Translations under genes and position numbers: made by a program
The notes under the pieces: model-generated
What the model was told of the DNA's origin: nothing
What the model saw: only the letters and a program-made list of their open reading frames with translations
Database searches by the model: none
In this document: positions 1 to 8,826 of the stretch, in pieces
Position numbering within the stretch: the first letter of the stretch is position 1
Layout of the letters: each line of letters opens with the position of its first letter
Assembly: GCA_016708955.1 (NCBI GenBank)
Contig: JADJES010000024.1
Coordinates: 1-64,000, forward strand
From: Nitrosomonas sp.
GTDB taxonomy: Bacteria > Pseudomonadota > Gammaproteobacteria > Burkholderiales > Nitrosomonadaceae
Length of the DNA stretch: 64,000 nucleotides
Reading direction: 5' to 3'

Positions 1-38
1 AAATTATCTCTGATTTTCAACGAAGAGGTTTTTTTCAA

Positions 39-1252
39 CATGTCGACCAGTTTGCTGTATCACGCCTTGGTATAGTTGGTTATTTTTATCAAAGCACTTG
101 TTTTATTGCGGGTGTCATAGTTGTTGCAATACAAGCGGATCATTGGCGATTGAGATGTCCGGTATGTAAAAGCCGCGAGATACATTGCCGGGGAAAGTTG
201 GTTAGACGCTTCAGGACAGTACCGGTAGGTCAAAAAAGCAGTCTATATCGACCTTCCAGTTCAGCGGGTAGAATGCACCCGATGCCAAGCAGTTCGTCAG
301 GTAAAGATACAGTTTGCTGATGAGCACAAGCGCTATACACGTTCTTTCGAAAGATTGGTTTTGGATCTCTAGGCACATGACCATCCAGGCAGTAGCACGC
401 CATCTTGGAGTGAGCTGGGATCTGGTTAAGGGAATACAGAAGGACAATCTGAATAAACGTTATCGGTTGCCGAAATTGGCCAAGATAAAACGCATTGCGC
501 TGGATGAAATATACCAAGGCAAGAAGCTGGGTTATTTAACGATAGTTCTGGATCTTCAACGTGGGGCAGTGATTTTTGTTGGCAATGGGAAAGGTGCCGA
601 TGCACTGATTCCGTTTTGGAAGCGTTTGAAACGATCGGGTGCACGGATTGAAGCGGTTGCGACCGACATGGGGCCAGCATACATCAGTGCGGTGCGGGCT
701 AATATCCCAGATGCAACGCTAGTGTTCGATCACTTCCATATTATTAAGCTGTTCAACGAAAAGTTGACAAACTGCGTCAGGATCTGCAACGAGAAGCAGA
801 AATGGGTTGGGCAAACCCGTTTTGAAGGGCATTCGCTGGCTGTTGCTGAAGAACCCTGACAACCTGGATGACAAGCGCAATGAACGTCAACGTCTGGACG
901 AAGCATTAAAGCTCAATGAGCCCTTGGCAACGGCCTATTACATGAAAGAAGAGTTACGCAATATCTGGCATCAACCGGATAAACTCTCAGCTCAAAATGC
1001 ATTGGATGAATGGGTAAAAAAGCCGCTGCTTCGGATGTCAACATGCTCAAGCAATTCTCTAAAACTATTGCAGCACACCGCTCAGGTATCCTGGCTTATT
1101 TCGATTTTAATGGTTTATCAACCGGGCCGTTGGAAGGTACCAACAACAAGATAAAAACTTTGCACAAAATGGCCTATGGTTTCAGAGATGTCGAGTTCTT
1201 TAAACTCAAAATTATGGCGCTGCATGAAACCAATTATGTCCTTGTCGGTTAA
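39..1252 (+). pseudogene. ISL3-family transposase, multiply frameshifted
   Basis: Joining reading frames restores an ISL3-type transposase. It has an N-terminal zinc-finger-like part (CPVC, then CTRC about 35 residues later), a helix-turn-helix segment (ARHLGVSWDLVKGI) and a DDE catalytic core with ATDMGPAY and VFDHFHI. The end is also recognisable (GPLEGTNNKIKTLHKMAYGF). The start is taken at the ATG at 39, which reads only 11 codons before TAG; further frame changes fall near 235, 360, 840 and 1010. No single frame can give an active enzyme. The left end of the element lies before the window or in its first bases. The family call is from motif recognition only. Confidence 0.8.
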
Positions 1253-1279
1253 ACCCAAAAGTACGCACTTGCCGGATGA

Positions 1280-1681
1280 ACCCTCTTTACCACCGATCTC
1301 GATCTCACCGTCGAGCAGATTATCGAATACTACGGCGCACGCTGGAAAATCGAAGCCGCTTTCAAAGAGATCAAGCAGGAAATCGGTAGCTCAAAAAGCC
1401 AAACTCGAAACTACCATGCCGTTACCAATCATCTCAACTTCTGCATGATGGCCGCCACCGTAACCTGGATTTATGCCGATCACCTTGATAAAACACCGCA
1501 GCGTTGTTACGCTGTTAACAATCGAAGTCACTTTGCCTTTTCCGATGTCAGAAAACTGATTACTCAGGCTGCGCTCAATAAGGATTTTGTTAGCTTTTGC
1601 CTAAACCAGATAAACCCATTCTTAATTCTTTTATCGATGCATTATTGCGTATGGTTGCTTAAGGGAAAATGTAAAGTTTAG
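1280..1681 (+). pseudogene. 3' remnant of an IS4/IS701-type DDE transposase
   Basis: The open frame starts right after a TGA at 1277-1279 and has no proper start. It carries the C-terminal signature of this transposase group, IEYYGARWKIEAAFKEIKQE, with the YxxRWxIExxFKExKQ catalytic glutamate, then NHLNFCMMA. The N-terminal two thirds are missing. It abuts the stop of the preceding ISL3 remnant within 30 bases, so two unrelated elements are joined here. Non-functional alone. IS4 and IS701 share this motif, so the exact family is uncertain. Confidence 0.7.
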
Positions 1682-1694
1682 TGCAAAACGGTGA

Positions 1695-2078
1695 AACTTC
1701 AGCTATAATGAAGCGACTGGCGAATCTTGGTCTATTTCCTGTAACTTTCCTACTGGTGGAAATGAGGTGTCCATTAACCAAGTGAATGAAGATTGGGTCT
1801 TAGGATTAAAAGGCACTTTGGATCCTGCTAATGAAAAATGTGTGGCTACCAACGTAGCTGCACCCGTTGTGATCGACCTGAGCGGGCAAGCTACTCGTGA
1901 TTATCGCAATTCATCAACGGGACACGGCAAGTCCATGTCTCTTGGAGAAGCATGGAAGTATGCTAATAAGAGCTACCAATTTTCTGCAGATATGACCGGA
2001 ACTGTCAATTCTATGGATGGACCGTGGGGTAGTTCTGTTAGCACCAGCCGGAATTATAATATTCAGAAGATAAAGTAA
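1695..2078 (+). pseudogene. Truncated hypothetical protein, N-terminus lost at IS junction
   Basis: The frame is open from just after a TGA at 1692-1694 and reads about 127 residues to TAA. Recognisable stretches are ESWSISCNFPTGGNEV, near the start, and LKGTLDPANEKCV. The first convenient start codon (GTG at 1767) lies inside what reads as continuous protein, so the true N-terminus was probably removed when the upstream IS material arrived. Two cysteines and many Ser, Thr, Asn and Gly residues suggest an exported protein. The family is not recognised. A good terminator follows, as expected for the end of a once-real gene. Confidence 0.45.
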
Positions 2079-2106
2079 TTCGGACCCAAACCGTCTCTGG
2101 CGTGCA

Positions 2107-2130
2107 TAAAACCCGCTCAGACGGGTTTTA
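2107..2130 (+). terminator. Rho-independent terminator
   Basis: TAAAACCCG and CGGGTTTTA form a 9-bp stem around a 6-base loop, running into T-rich sequence. It ends the truncated gene before it and could also act on the convergent phoB transcript. Confidence 0.75.
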
Positions 2131-2203
2131 TTGCTTGAAAATTTTCAGCATTGGATCTGGCAAACACAAAGTAGACGGCCGGATAGGTTTGGGGTAAGCG
2201 CTG

Positions 2204-2932
2204 CTACTCGACACTTTCTTCGTTACACTCCACCGAAAACCGGTAACCAGTTCCCCGCACTGTTTGTACCAAATTCTCTTTATCTACCGCTTCAAGAATT
2301 TTTCGCAGCCTGCGAATGTGGACATCGACTGTTCTGTCCTCGATAAAGACGTGATCACCCCAAACGCGATCAAGCAGTTGTGAACGTGTATGTACGCGCT
2401 CTTTATATGCCATCAGAAAATGCAACAGACGAAATTCCGTGGGTCCCAATGCAATTTCAGAGAGTTTCTCTGGCTCATTGCTGGCATACACATGCACTCG
2501 GTGTGTTGTCGGGTCAAGTCTTAATCCGCCCATTTCAATAATTTCATCCGACATTTCGGGTAAGCGGCGGCGAAGCACCGCCTTAATCCGGGCAAGTAGC
2601 TCACGGGGTGAGAAAGGTTTGGTAATGTAGTCATCCGCGCCAGCCTCCAGTCCGGCAATTTTGTCACTTTCCTGAATGCGAGCAGTGAGCATGATAATCG
2701 GAATCGCTTTGGTGCGATCTTCTCGTCTGAGTTTGCGTGCAAATTCGATTCCACTCATGTCGGGAAGCATCCAATCCAATAATACGAGATCAGGCAAAAC
2801 GTTGTTGACCATTTTCTTTGCTTGCTCAGCGCTATCAGCGCATAAGACCATATGCCCCGCTCTTTTCAGATTGAGTGCAATTAATTCCTGGATTGCAAGT
2901 TCATCTTCAACGATTAGTATTGTTACAGCCAT
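2204..2932 (-). CDS. phoB: Phosphate regulon response regulator PhoB
   Basis: OmpR/PhoB-family response regulator of 242 residues, the usual PhoB length. The receiver domain (1-120) has acidic residues around positions 9-11, phospho-acceptor D53 in LLDWMLPD, T83 and K105 in the ITKPF motif. The C-terminal winged helix (about 150-235) has the family's RTVDVHIRRLRKIL recognition helix and VRGTGYRF wing. PhoB dimers activate phosphate-starvation genes by binding Pho boxes. A phoR sensor kinase is not adjacent, which is unusual because phoB and phoR are normally co-transcribed. A Pho-box-like sequence precedes the gene, so autoregulation is likely. Divergent from the TonB2-type operon. Confidence 0.92.
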   Translation of the reverse strand: MAVTILIVEDELAIQELIALNLKRAGHMVLCADSAEQAKKMVNNVLPDLVLLDWMLPDMSGIEFARKLRREDRTKAIPIIMLTARIQESDKIAGLEAGADDYITKPFSPRELLARIKAVLRRRLPEMSDEIIEMGGLRLDPTTHRVHVYASNEPEKLSEIALGPTEFRLLHFLMAYKERVHTRSQLLDRVWGDHVFIEDRTVDVHIRRLRKILEAVDKENLVQTVRGTGYRFSVECNEESVE

Positions 2933-2989
2933 GAACTACTCCATTTATATAAATGTAGCTAAAAGATATTGAGATAATATAAATAAAGC

Positions 2990-3007
2990 GTTACAAATTT
3001 ATGACAG
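2990..3007 (-). promoter_or_regulatory. Pho box upstream of phoB
   Basis: On the minus strand CTGTCATAAATTTGTAAC shows the PhoB pattern of two 7-bp repeats (CTGTCAT, then TTGTAAC) separated by 4 AT-rich bases. It lies about 60 bp before the phoB start codon. Binding is inferred, not shown. Confidence 0.65.
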
Positions 3008-3337
3008 TATGATGAATATTATTATTTTTGCAATGAATGACTGATTAATTGCCTTGATTAATCAGCTAAAACCGGCAAATTCGATTCTGAGGAGCGGATA
3101 TAATTCAACCGAACATAAATTTTCGGTTGAGTCAGTCGATTGCGTCGGGTGAAAAACGAGTGGAAACAATACGCAGTAATGTCAGTACGGCAATTACCGT
3201 AATGTGTAAGCTGTTCGGTTTATATCACCTCTATTGAAGGTGCACCTTCAGGAAGTTTCAAATATTTATGACTTACACAACAAGTCAGTGAATATTCCCA
3301 AGCTCTCATTTCAGCACTTTATCCATTTTGATTAAAT

Positions 3338-3359
3338 CTAAATGACATCTAAATGTCAT
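3338..3359. promoter_or_regulatory. Candidate PhoB site before the TonB2-type operon
   Basis: CTAAATGACAT followed directly by CTAAATGTCAT gives an 11-bp tandem repeat, the spacing of Pho-box units, with TGTCAT/ATGACA cores. It resembles the consensus less well than the other candidates here. It lies about 110 bp before the proposed start of the first operon gene. The phoB-operon intergenic region also holds a hairpin-like repeat (TCAACCGA/TCGGTTGA around 3105-3131); nothing else was recognised there. Confidence 0.35.
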
Positions 3360-3466
3360 GAAAGTGAAATATTCAGCTTGTAGTATGCGAGGCATTGGTG
3401 ATGAGGGATCGCTGCCAGATTGGATGTTGTTTATTGCGCTCAATATTATTTAATACAACGGGATTT

Positions 3467-4237
3467 ATGCGTAAACATTTTTTTAAAAAAATAATTTCAT
3501 TCACCGGGATGGTGCTGCTACTGCTTGTTACTTCTGTGTCAAATGAGAATAGCTTGGAGAATCTGGCAAAAGCGCTGGCGAAGATCCGAGGTGAGGTCGA
3601 GACATTGCAAACACAACTGGATACCGAGAAGGATAAGCATGGCAGCAGAATGTCTGCGCTGACTTCGCAATTGGCCGATTTGAGTGTTGAGGAAAGAAGG
3701 CAAAAAATGAGTATCGAGAAACTACAGCACTCGATAGAAAAAATGACTGTTAACGCCAAGAAAGCGGAACAATCGGGAGAGAGTCTGAAACCCGTGTTAT
3801 TAGCGATGCTAGCAGATTACCGGCAGCATATTCAGACAGGTTTTCCATTCAAGCCGGAAGATCGCATCAGGGCACTGGGAGACCTGGAGAGTAATGTTGT
3901 TAATCAGCTGATTGATCCTAATAAGGCAGTTAATCAGGCATGGTCCCTCATAGAGGATGAAATTCGTTTAAGTAAGGAAAATGGGATCTATCAACAAGTT
4001 ATATTCCTAGATGGAGAAAATGTACTGGTTGATATTGCAAAATTAGGTACCGTTTTTCTTTTCTTCCAAACCAGAGATAACAGATTCGGGATGGCTAAAC
4101 GATTGGCTGATGGTGGCTGGAAATATGAAACAGTTGATGACACGAACGATATTGAGCGTATCAAGAATTTATTTGATTCGTTGAAGAAACAAATACGCCA
4201 AGGTTATTTTGAATTACCTAATCCGTTGAGAAAATGA
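3467..4237 (+). CDS. DUF3450 periplasmic coiled-coil protein, first gene of TonB2-type operon
   Basis: About 256 residues from the ATG at 3467, chosen because a basic, hydrophobic signal-like segment (MRKHFFKKIISFTGMVLLLL) starts there; the frame is open further upstream. A strongly predicted coiled coil follows (about 30-110, with ALAKIRGEVETLQTQL), then a globular C-terminus (RLADGGWKYETVDDTNDIERIK). This matches the DUF3450 family, whose genes sit at the head of Vibrio TonB2 clusters before ttpC; its precise role is not known to me. The stop overlaps the next start (ATGA), so translation is coupled. The candidate PhoB site lies upstream. Confidence 0.75.
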   Translation: MRKHFFKKIISFTGMVLLLLVTSVSNENSLENLAKALAKIRGEVETLQTQLDTEKDKHGSRMSALTSQLADLSVEERRQKMSIEKLQHSIEKMTVNAKKAEQSGESLKPVLLAMLADYRQHIQTGFPFKPEDRIRALGDLESNVVNQLIDPNKAVNQAWSLIEDEIRLSKENGIYQQVIFLDGENVLVDIAKLGTVFLFFQTRDNRFGMAKRLADGGWKYETVDDTNDIERIKNLFDSLKKQIRQGYFELPNPLRK

Positions 4238-5724
4238 ATAAAGTATTATTGATATCGTTACTGTTGTTTGCGATGGCAGATACAGTTTATGCCAAAGAAA
4301 ATGAATCTACAGCTGCTTCAGAAGCTGTATCCGTATCAGCACCCGAAGAAAAACCCAGTGTGGCTGTGCCCCCCAAGAAGCAGAATTCACCTAAGCAGGA
4401 AACAGTTAATCTGGAAACTGCTTACAAACGTGAATATGCTTTCCTGGAAGCGCAGAAGCGGGAATTGGTTGACCGGCTAAAAAACTATCAATCCAGCGCC
4501 AGTCGTGAAGAGCAAGCACTGAGCAGTAAGATCAATGGCCTTGAGCGGACTTCAGTTGAACGTTCAGCCAGAATTGATCAACTGAATGCACAACTGACAG
4601 AAGTTGAGCGTAAAGAAGCCTCTGTAAGTGAGCGCAGTGATGCCTTGGAGACGACCTACCTGCAGGCAGAAGCGACCCTTGAAAATCATGGGATTGAGAT
4701 ACCTGCATCGATTAAAGAGACGCAAGGTAATGATCTCGTCAAAGTAGGGTATTTGTTTAGGCAAGCGCTATCTTTAATTCAGGGGCTTGGAGCGATTCAG
4801 GCAAAACCGGGGAATTTCTTTTTAGAGAGTGGCAAACAAACGCAAGGGACAATTATTCATTTAGGCAATATAGCTGCCTATGGTGTCAGCGATGAGGGAA
4901 GCGGTGGTTTAGTACCTGCAGGCGGCGGTAATTTCAAAGTATGGAAAGACTATGGCGCTGAGAATGCTGTCGCACTGAGTAAGAATGAGCAACCTGACCT
5001 TTTAAAGCTATTTCTATTTGAGTCGCGCACTAACGCGATTGATGAAACCCGCGAAAAAACAATCCTAAGTATTATTGACTCAGGAGGGCCTATTGGCTGG
5101 GTTATCGTAATACTTGGCGGCGTTGCACTGTTTCTTATTCTGATCCGGGCATTCTTGCTGCGCACGAATGGCGCTAACACAAATAAGCTGACAGATCAGA
5201 TCATTCAGCAGCTTGCTGCAGGGGAGCTGGATGTCGCTAAAAAAAGCTGTGAAGACGATTCGTCCGCTATTGGGCGGGTTCTGCACTATACCTTGCGTCA
5301 TTTGAAAGATGACAGAGATCACATGGAAGGCATTGTGTACGAGGCTATCCTGCAAGAATCCGGCCCGTTAGACCGGTTTGGGCCAGCCATTCTGGTGATT
5401 GCCTCGATCGCCCCGCTCCTTGGTTTGTTGGGAACGGTGACCGGGATGATTGAAACTTTCGACATGATTACTGAGTTTGGTACCGGCGATCCAAAATTAC
5501 TCTCTGAAGGCATATCGATCGCACTGGTCACCACCGAATTGGGGCTGATTGTTGCAATACCGACTTTGTTACTGGGATCCATATTGTCTTCCTGGGCAAA
5601 AAACATTAAACGCGACATGGAGCATTCGGCACTTAGGATCATTAATGTTTTTCTGGGTGGCGGGCTTGAGTTGGATGAGTCGAATGTGGCGGCTGTTGAA
5701 GAAAATTTCGCTGGTGTTGTATAG
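4234..5724 (+). CDS. ttpC: TtpC-like MotA/TolQ/ExbB family protein with periplasmic coiled coil
   Basis: 496 residues. It has a signal peptide (MNKVLLISLLLFAMADTVYA), a proline-rich stretch, a long coiled-coil periplasmic region (about 55-150), a small globular part (to about 275) and a C-terminal MotA/TolQ/ExbB domain with three membrane segments near 287-308, 383-405 and 425-450. The family motif GLLGTVTGMIETF is present at about 405. TtpC is known from Vibrio TonB2 systems, where it is essential for energy transfer in addition to ExbB. Overlaps the DUF3450 stop by 4 bases and precedes exbB by 8. The symbol is by analogy of domain layout and gene order. Confidence 0.82.
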   Translation: MNKVLLISLLLFAMADTVYAKENESTAASEAVSVSAPEEKPSVAVPPKKQNSPKQETVNLETAYKREYAFLEAQKRELVDRLKNYQSSASREEQALSSKINGLERTSVERSARIDQLNAQLTEVERKEASVSERSDALETTYLQAEATLENHGIEIPASIKETQGNDLVKVGYLFRQALSLIQGLGAIQAKPGNFFLESGKQTQGTIIHLGNIAAYGVSDEGSGGLVPAGGGNFKVWKDYGAENAVALSKNEQPDLLKLFLFESRTNAIDETREKTILSIIDSGGPIGWVIVILGGVALFLILIRAFLLRTNGANTNKLTDQIIQQLAAGELDVAKKSCEDDSSAIGRVLHYTLRHLKDDRDHMEGIVYEAILQESGPLDRFGPAILVIASIAPLLGLLGTVTGMIETFDMITEFGTGDPKLLSEGISIALVTTELGLIVAIPTLLLGSILSSWAKNIKRDMEHSALRIINVFLGGGLELDESNVAAVEENFAGVV

Positions 5725-5732
5725 CGCACGAA

Positions 5733-6344
5733 ATGGATCTTACAGAACTCATTATATTGACCAAAGCGTTGTTTGTTGCAGGCGGGATAGTCATGCCGCC
5801 GTTGGTGCTTTGTATTTTGTTACTTTGGTACGGATTGGGTTATCGATTCTGGGTTATGAAAGAACCCAAATGGATGGGGGTGCGCGATATGTTGAAATAC
5901 TATCAGGAGCACAATGAAAAGCCAGCCAAAAATATTGTAGCGCGTGCGGTCAAGCAGGGATTAGCGTTTAAAAAGAAAGGTGTCAAAAATCTGCGGCGCC
6001 ACCTGGATGCGGCTTTTTATGAGTATGAAAGAGAGATTGGTAAATTCTCTGTGCTTATTCATGTAGTCATCCTTATTTCTCCATTGCTGGGATTGTTGGG
6101 AACTGTGATTGGAATGATCGAAACATTTGATTCGCTGGCAACCATGACGCTGCATTCTCAATCGGGTGGAATTGCCGGCGGGATTTCACAAGCCTTGTTT
6201 ACCACGCAAATGGGGCTAACGGTTGCGATTCCCGGATTATTGGCGCATAGCATCCTCATTAGGAAGCAGCGCCAGATAGAGCAGGATCTTTCACAGGTCA
6301 AAGACCTATTGTGTCATCAAGCTATTAAATCAAATGAGAAGTAA
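5733..6344 (+). CDS. exbB: ExbB-type proton channel subunit (TonB2 system)
   Basis: 203 residues, MotA/TolQ/ExbB family. One membrane segment lies at about 12-37, a cytoplasmic loop follows, and two more segments lie at about 105-130 and 150-175. The family signature SPLLGLLGTVIGMIETF is present at about 112-128. With ExbD it forms the proton-driven inner-membrane motor that energises TonB. It follows ttpC by 8 bases and precedes exbD by 6. It is the second MotA/TolQ/ExbB protein of the operon, a hallmark of TonB2-type clusters that classical TonB1 operons lack. Confidence 0.88.
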   Translation: MDLTELIILTKALFVAGGIVMPPLVLCILLLWYGLGYRFWVMKEPKWMGVRDMLKYYQEHNEKPAKNIVARAVKQGLAFKKKGVKNLRRHLDAAFYEYEREIGKFSVLIHVVILISPLLGLLGTVIGMIETFDSLATMTLHSQSGGIAGGISQALFTTQMGLTVAIPGLLAHSILIRKQRQIEQDLSQVKDLLCHQAIKSNEK

Positions 6345-6350
6345 TTAATT

Positions 6351-6755
6351 ATGAGACCCAATGAGTCCAATGAAGTGGAAGCTACGATCGATATGGCGCC
6401 ATTGATTGACATCGTTTTTATTTTGCTGATTTTCTTCATGGTTACGACGACCTTCGTAAAGGATATGAAATTGGAACTGGAACGCCCCAAGGCAAGCAGT
6501 TCGTCGGCCGCATCGAGCAAGGCCATTCGTTTGTTTATTGACCGGCATGGCGACACTTATCTGGATGGTGAGCCGGTTCGTTTGTGGCTGATACAAAGTA
6601 AATTGCGAGATTTATTGAGTACTGCTTCCAGCAAAGTAATTTTAGTAGTTACGGATGAAGGCGTTCCTGCGGGGAAATTGATTGAAGTAATCGATCAAGC
6701 CCGCTTGTCAGGGGCAGAGAGTGTTGGTGTTGCAACTAAAAAAGAAGCGGGGTAA
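6351..6755 (+). CDS. exbD: ExbD-type biopolymer transport protein
   Basis: 134 residues. A single N-terminal membrane segment contains the ExbD proton-pathway aspartate in APLIDIVFILLIFFMVTT (D at about 20), followed by a periplasmic domain (VILVVTDEGVPAGKLIEVID). The family's usual length is about 130-140. It partners ExbB to couple proton flow to TonB movement. Tightly packed between exbB and tonB, so presumably one transcript. Confidence 0.9.
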   Translation: MRPNESNEVEATIDMAPLIDIVFILLIFFMVTTTFVKDMKLELERPKASSSSAASSKAIRLFIDRHGDTYLDGEPVRLWLIQSKLRDLLSTASSKVILVVTDEGVPAGKLIEVIDQARLSGAESVGVATKKEAG

Positions 6756-6760
6756 ACGAT

Positions 6761-7396
6761 ATGGAAACGAAGCATTTAAATCAACACGCGGCAGGGGCTG
6801 TGTCGATGTTACTGGGACTGATTCTGGTTTTCGGTCTGATAATAACGATGAATCATTACATGGGAAAGATTGAAAGAGCCCCTGCGCAAGAAGTGACAGA
6901 AATCAGTATGACCAGAGAGATCAAACAAGAGCCTAAAAAGGAAATTAAGAAAGTAGAGCCCAAGAAAGTTACTCGACCTCAGGCACCTGCGCCTTTCAGG
7001 GGACTTGACACGGCACTGTCCGGCATTGATTTGGGATCGTTGGGTTTGGATGATGGGCAAGGGAGAGGGCTGGATGATGGTCTGATCGGTAAAACAGGTA
7101 ATGCCGTGATGACGGCAGACTTAGTGGATGTTCCACCGAAACCCATCACCAGAGGGGTTTTTAGATATCCGCCCACGGCCAAGAAGAATGGTGTGAAAGG
7201 TTATGTCCTCTTGTCGGTACTTGTCGAGATTGATGGTTCAGTCAATCAAGTACAAGTGTTAGAGTCGAATCCATCGGGAATCTTTGACGCAGCTGCTGTG
7301 CAAGGTATCCGTGCTTGGCATTTCGAACCGGCAAAATATAAGGGAGATACGGTCAAAGTATGGGCAAAGCAAAAAATTCGTTTTGATCTTTCCTGA
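6761..7396 (+). CDS. tonB: TonB family energy transducer
   Basis: 211 residues. The N-terminal membrane anchor is at about 14-32. A Lys/Glu/Pro-rich spacer follows (KQEPKKEIKKVEPKKVTR, about 52-69), shorter than in classical TonB1. The C-terminal TonB domain (about 130-208) includes YPPTAKKNGVKGYVLLSVLV and the characteristic AAAVQGIRAWHFEPAKYKG. It spans the periplasm to contact the TonB box of outer-membrane receptors. It is last of the motor genes and most likely serves the receptor encoded at 8827. Confidence 0.9.
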   Translation: METKHLNQHAAGAVSMLLGLILVFGLIITMNHYMGKIERAPAQEVTEISMTREIKQEPKKEIKKVEPKKVTRPQAPAPFRGLDTALSGIDLGSLGLDDGQGRGLDDGLIGKTGNAVMTADLVDVPPKPITRGVFRYPPTAKKNGVKGYVLLSVLVEIDGSVNQVQVLESNPSGIFDAAAVQGIRAWHFEPAKYKGDTVKVWAKQKIRFDLS

Positions 7397-7431
7397 TGTT
7401 CTCGCTTAATGTTTAATCTCGGTTAAATAAA

Positions 7432-8607
7432 ATGAAATACCAGATCCGGATAGCCAAGCAGATTCAATACTTCCTTGTTATTTTTATCCTTGGATATTGC
7501 AGCAGCGTTGCATGGGCATCCGAAAAGAAAGTACAACCCACAGACTTTATTGAGCTGGCTGCGGTCATGCTGAAAGACGGTCATAGCGATCGGGCGCTAT
7601 TGGCATTGCAAAGTGTTGATCTGGAAAATAAGAAAACAGACTTGGCAAGATTCTACACGCTGCAGGGTCTTGCTTATATGAATCTGAATGATCTGGAGGC
7701 AGCCAAGGATAGTTTGCAGCAGGCTGTCAAAAATGGACAGAAAGACCCGGCGATTTTTATCTACCTGGCGCAAGTCTATTTTGGACTTAAAGATTATAAG
7801 CAAACGATTCAAGCCATTGTCAAAGCGGGTGATCAGGCCAATAAAGATGCCTCGTTAATCAGTTTAAAAGCGGATTCCTATTGGCATCTGAAAGAAGCCG
7901 ATGCGGCCATTAATACTTTAAATGAGGGGCAGAAAATTTTTCCAGGAGATTTTCGCTTTCTGAAGCGCAAAGTTTTCTATTTTGTTGAACTTGGGCTATA
8001 TCAGGAAGCCACTAATCTCGGCAGAGAATATCTTAAACGATCGAAAGCGGTGGCAGCCGATTATATTGCACTCGGAAATGCACTGAGACTCAGTAGAGAA
8101 TATCCGGAAGCATTGAGTATTCTGGAGATTGCCCGATTGCAATTTCCGAATGATGAAATGATTGCAAAATTGCTCGCACATACCTATTTGGATCAAGGAA
8201 AATTCAATTCTGCGGCATTTATTCTTGAGCAAGCCGCATTATTGAATCCAGCGCTTCAGGCTGAAGCAGCAGAGATTTATCGACGTGCGGGTCGTTTTCA
8301 TAAGGCATTAACGTTGAATGAAAGTATCGGCGATCAAAAAATTAAGCTGAAGCAGCGGTTATCTATTCTTCTGGCATTAAAGCAGTTCGAGCGTGCGGCC
8401 AATATGGAATCCAGTTTGTATCGCACTGGGTTATTGGAAGATCAAGATGTGCGCTATGCGCTGGCCTATGCCTTATTCTCAAGCGGGCGCTTTCCCGAAG
8501 CGAACAAGCACCTGGATCATTTAAAAAATGCTGAGCTATTTAGAAAAGGAACCGAACTTCGTCGCTTGATGGAAGTTTGTAAAACAGAGCCATGGCAATG
8601 TACGTAA
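7432..8607 (+). CDS. TPR-repeat exported protein closing the TonB2 operon
   Basis: 391 residues with an N-terminal signal or anchor (FLVIFILGYCSSVAWA, about 14-29) and at least eight tetratricopeptide-like repeats. One example is RFYTLQGLAYMNLNDLEAA; another is AAEIYRRAGRFHKALTLNES. TPR proteins act as protein-protein scaffolds. A TPR gene sits at the same place, after tonB2, in Vibrio clusters, so it probably works with the TonB complex; its biochemical role is unknown. The 36-base gap after tonB is compatible with the same operon. Confidence 0.75.
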   Translation: MKYQIRIAKQIQYFLVIFILGYCSSVAWASEKKVQPTDFIELAAVMLKDGHSDRALLALQSVDLENKKTDLARFYTLQGLAYMNLNDLEAAKDSLQQAVKNGQKDPAIFIYLAQVYFGLKDYKQTIQAIVKAGDQANKDASLISLKADSYWHLKEADAAINTLNEGQKIFPGDFRFLKRKVFYFVELGLYQEATNLGREYLKRSKAVAADYIALGNALRLSREYPEALSILEIARLQFPNDEMIAKLLAHTYLDQGKFNSAAFILEQAALLNPALQAEAAEIYRRAGRFHKALTLNESIGDQKIKLKQRLSILLALKQFERAANMESSLYRTGLLEDQDVRYALAYALFSSGRFPEANKHLDHLKNAELFRKGTELRRLMEVCKTEPWQCT

Positions 8608-8778
8608 TACCGTTACTTACAATTCAAGCATCGTGCGGCGGGTATTTAATATCACGGTCCGTGATCGATCAACCGGCTGAAAACTCCGAGCGGAAAACAT
8701 CATCGTCTGTTGTATTTTTGTTTATACCGCCTTAGCGCCTATCTAACTTATTCCCTTAATTGACTAACTCTAATTTAT

Positions 8779-8807
8779 CTTCACGAGCAATCAGATTGCT
8801 GGTGAAG
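8779..8807 (+). promoter_or_regulatory. Near-perfect inverted repeat before the TonB-dependent receptor gene
   Basis: CTTCACGAGCAATC and GATTGCTGGTGAAG are 14-bp arms with one mismatch around a single base, ending about 20 bases before the receptor start. There is no T-run, so it is less likely a terminator. It could be an operator or an mRNA hairpin near the ribosome binding site. Confidence 0.4.
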
Positions 8808-8826
8808 AGAGGGCTTTGTACGCCAA

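Noticed and set aside
3373..3759. 128-residue frame on the minus strand
   Set aside because: It is the antisense of the DUF3450 gene and has no ribosome binding site or family features.
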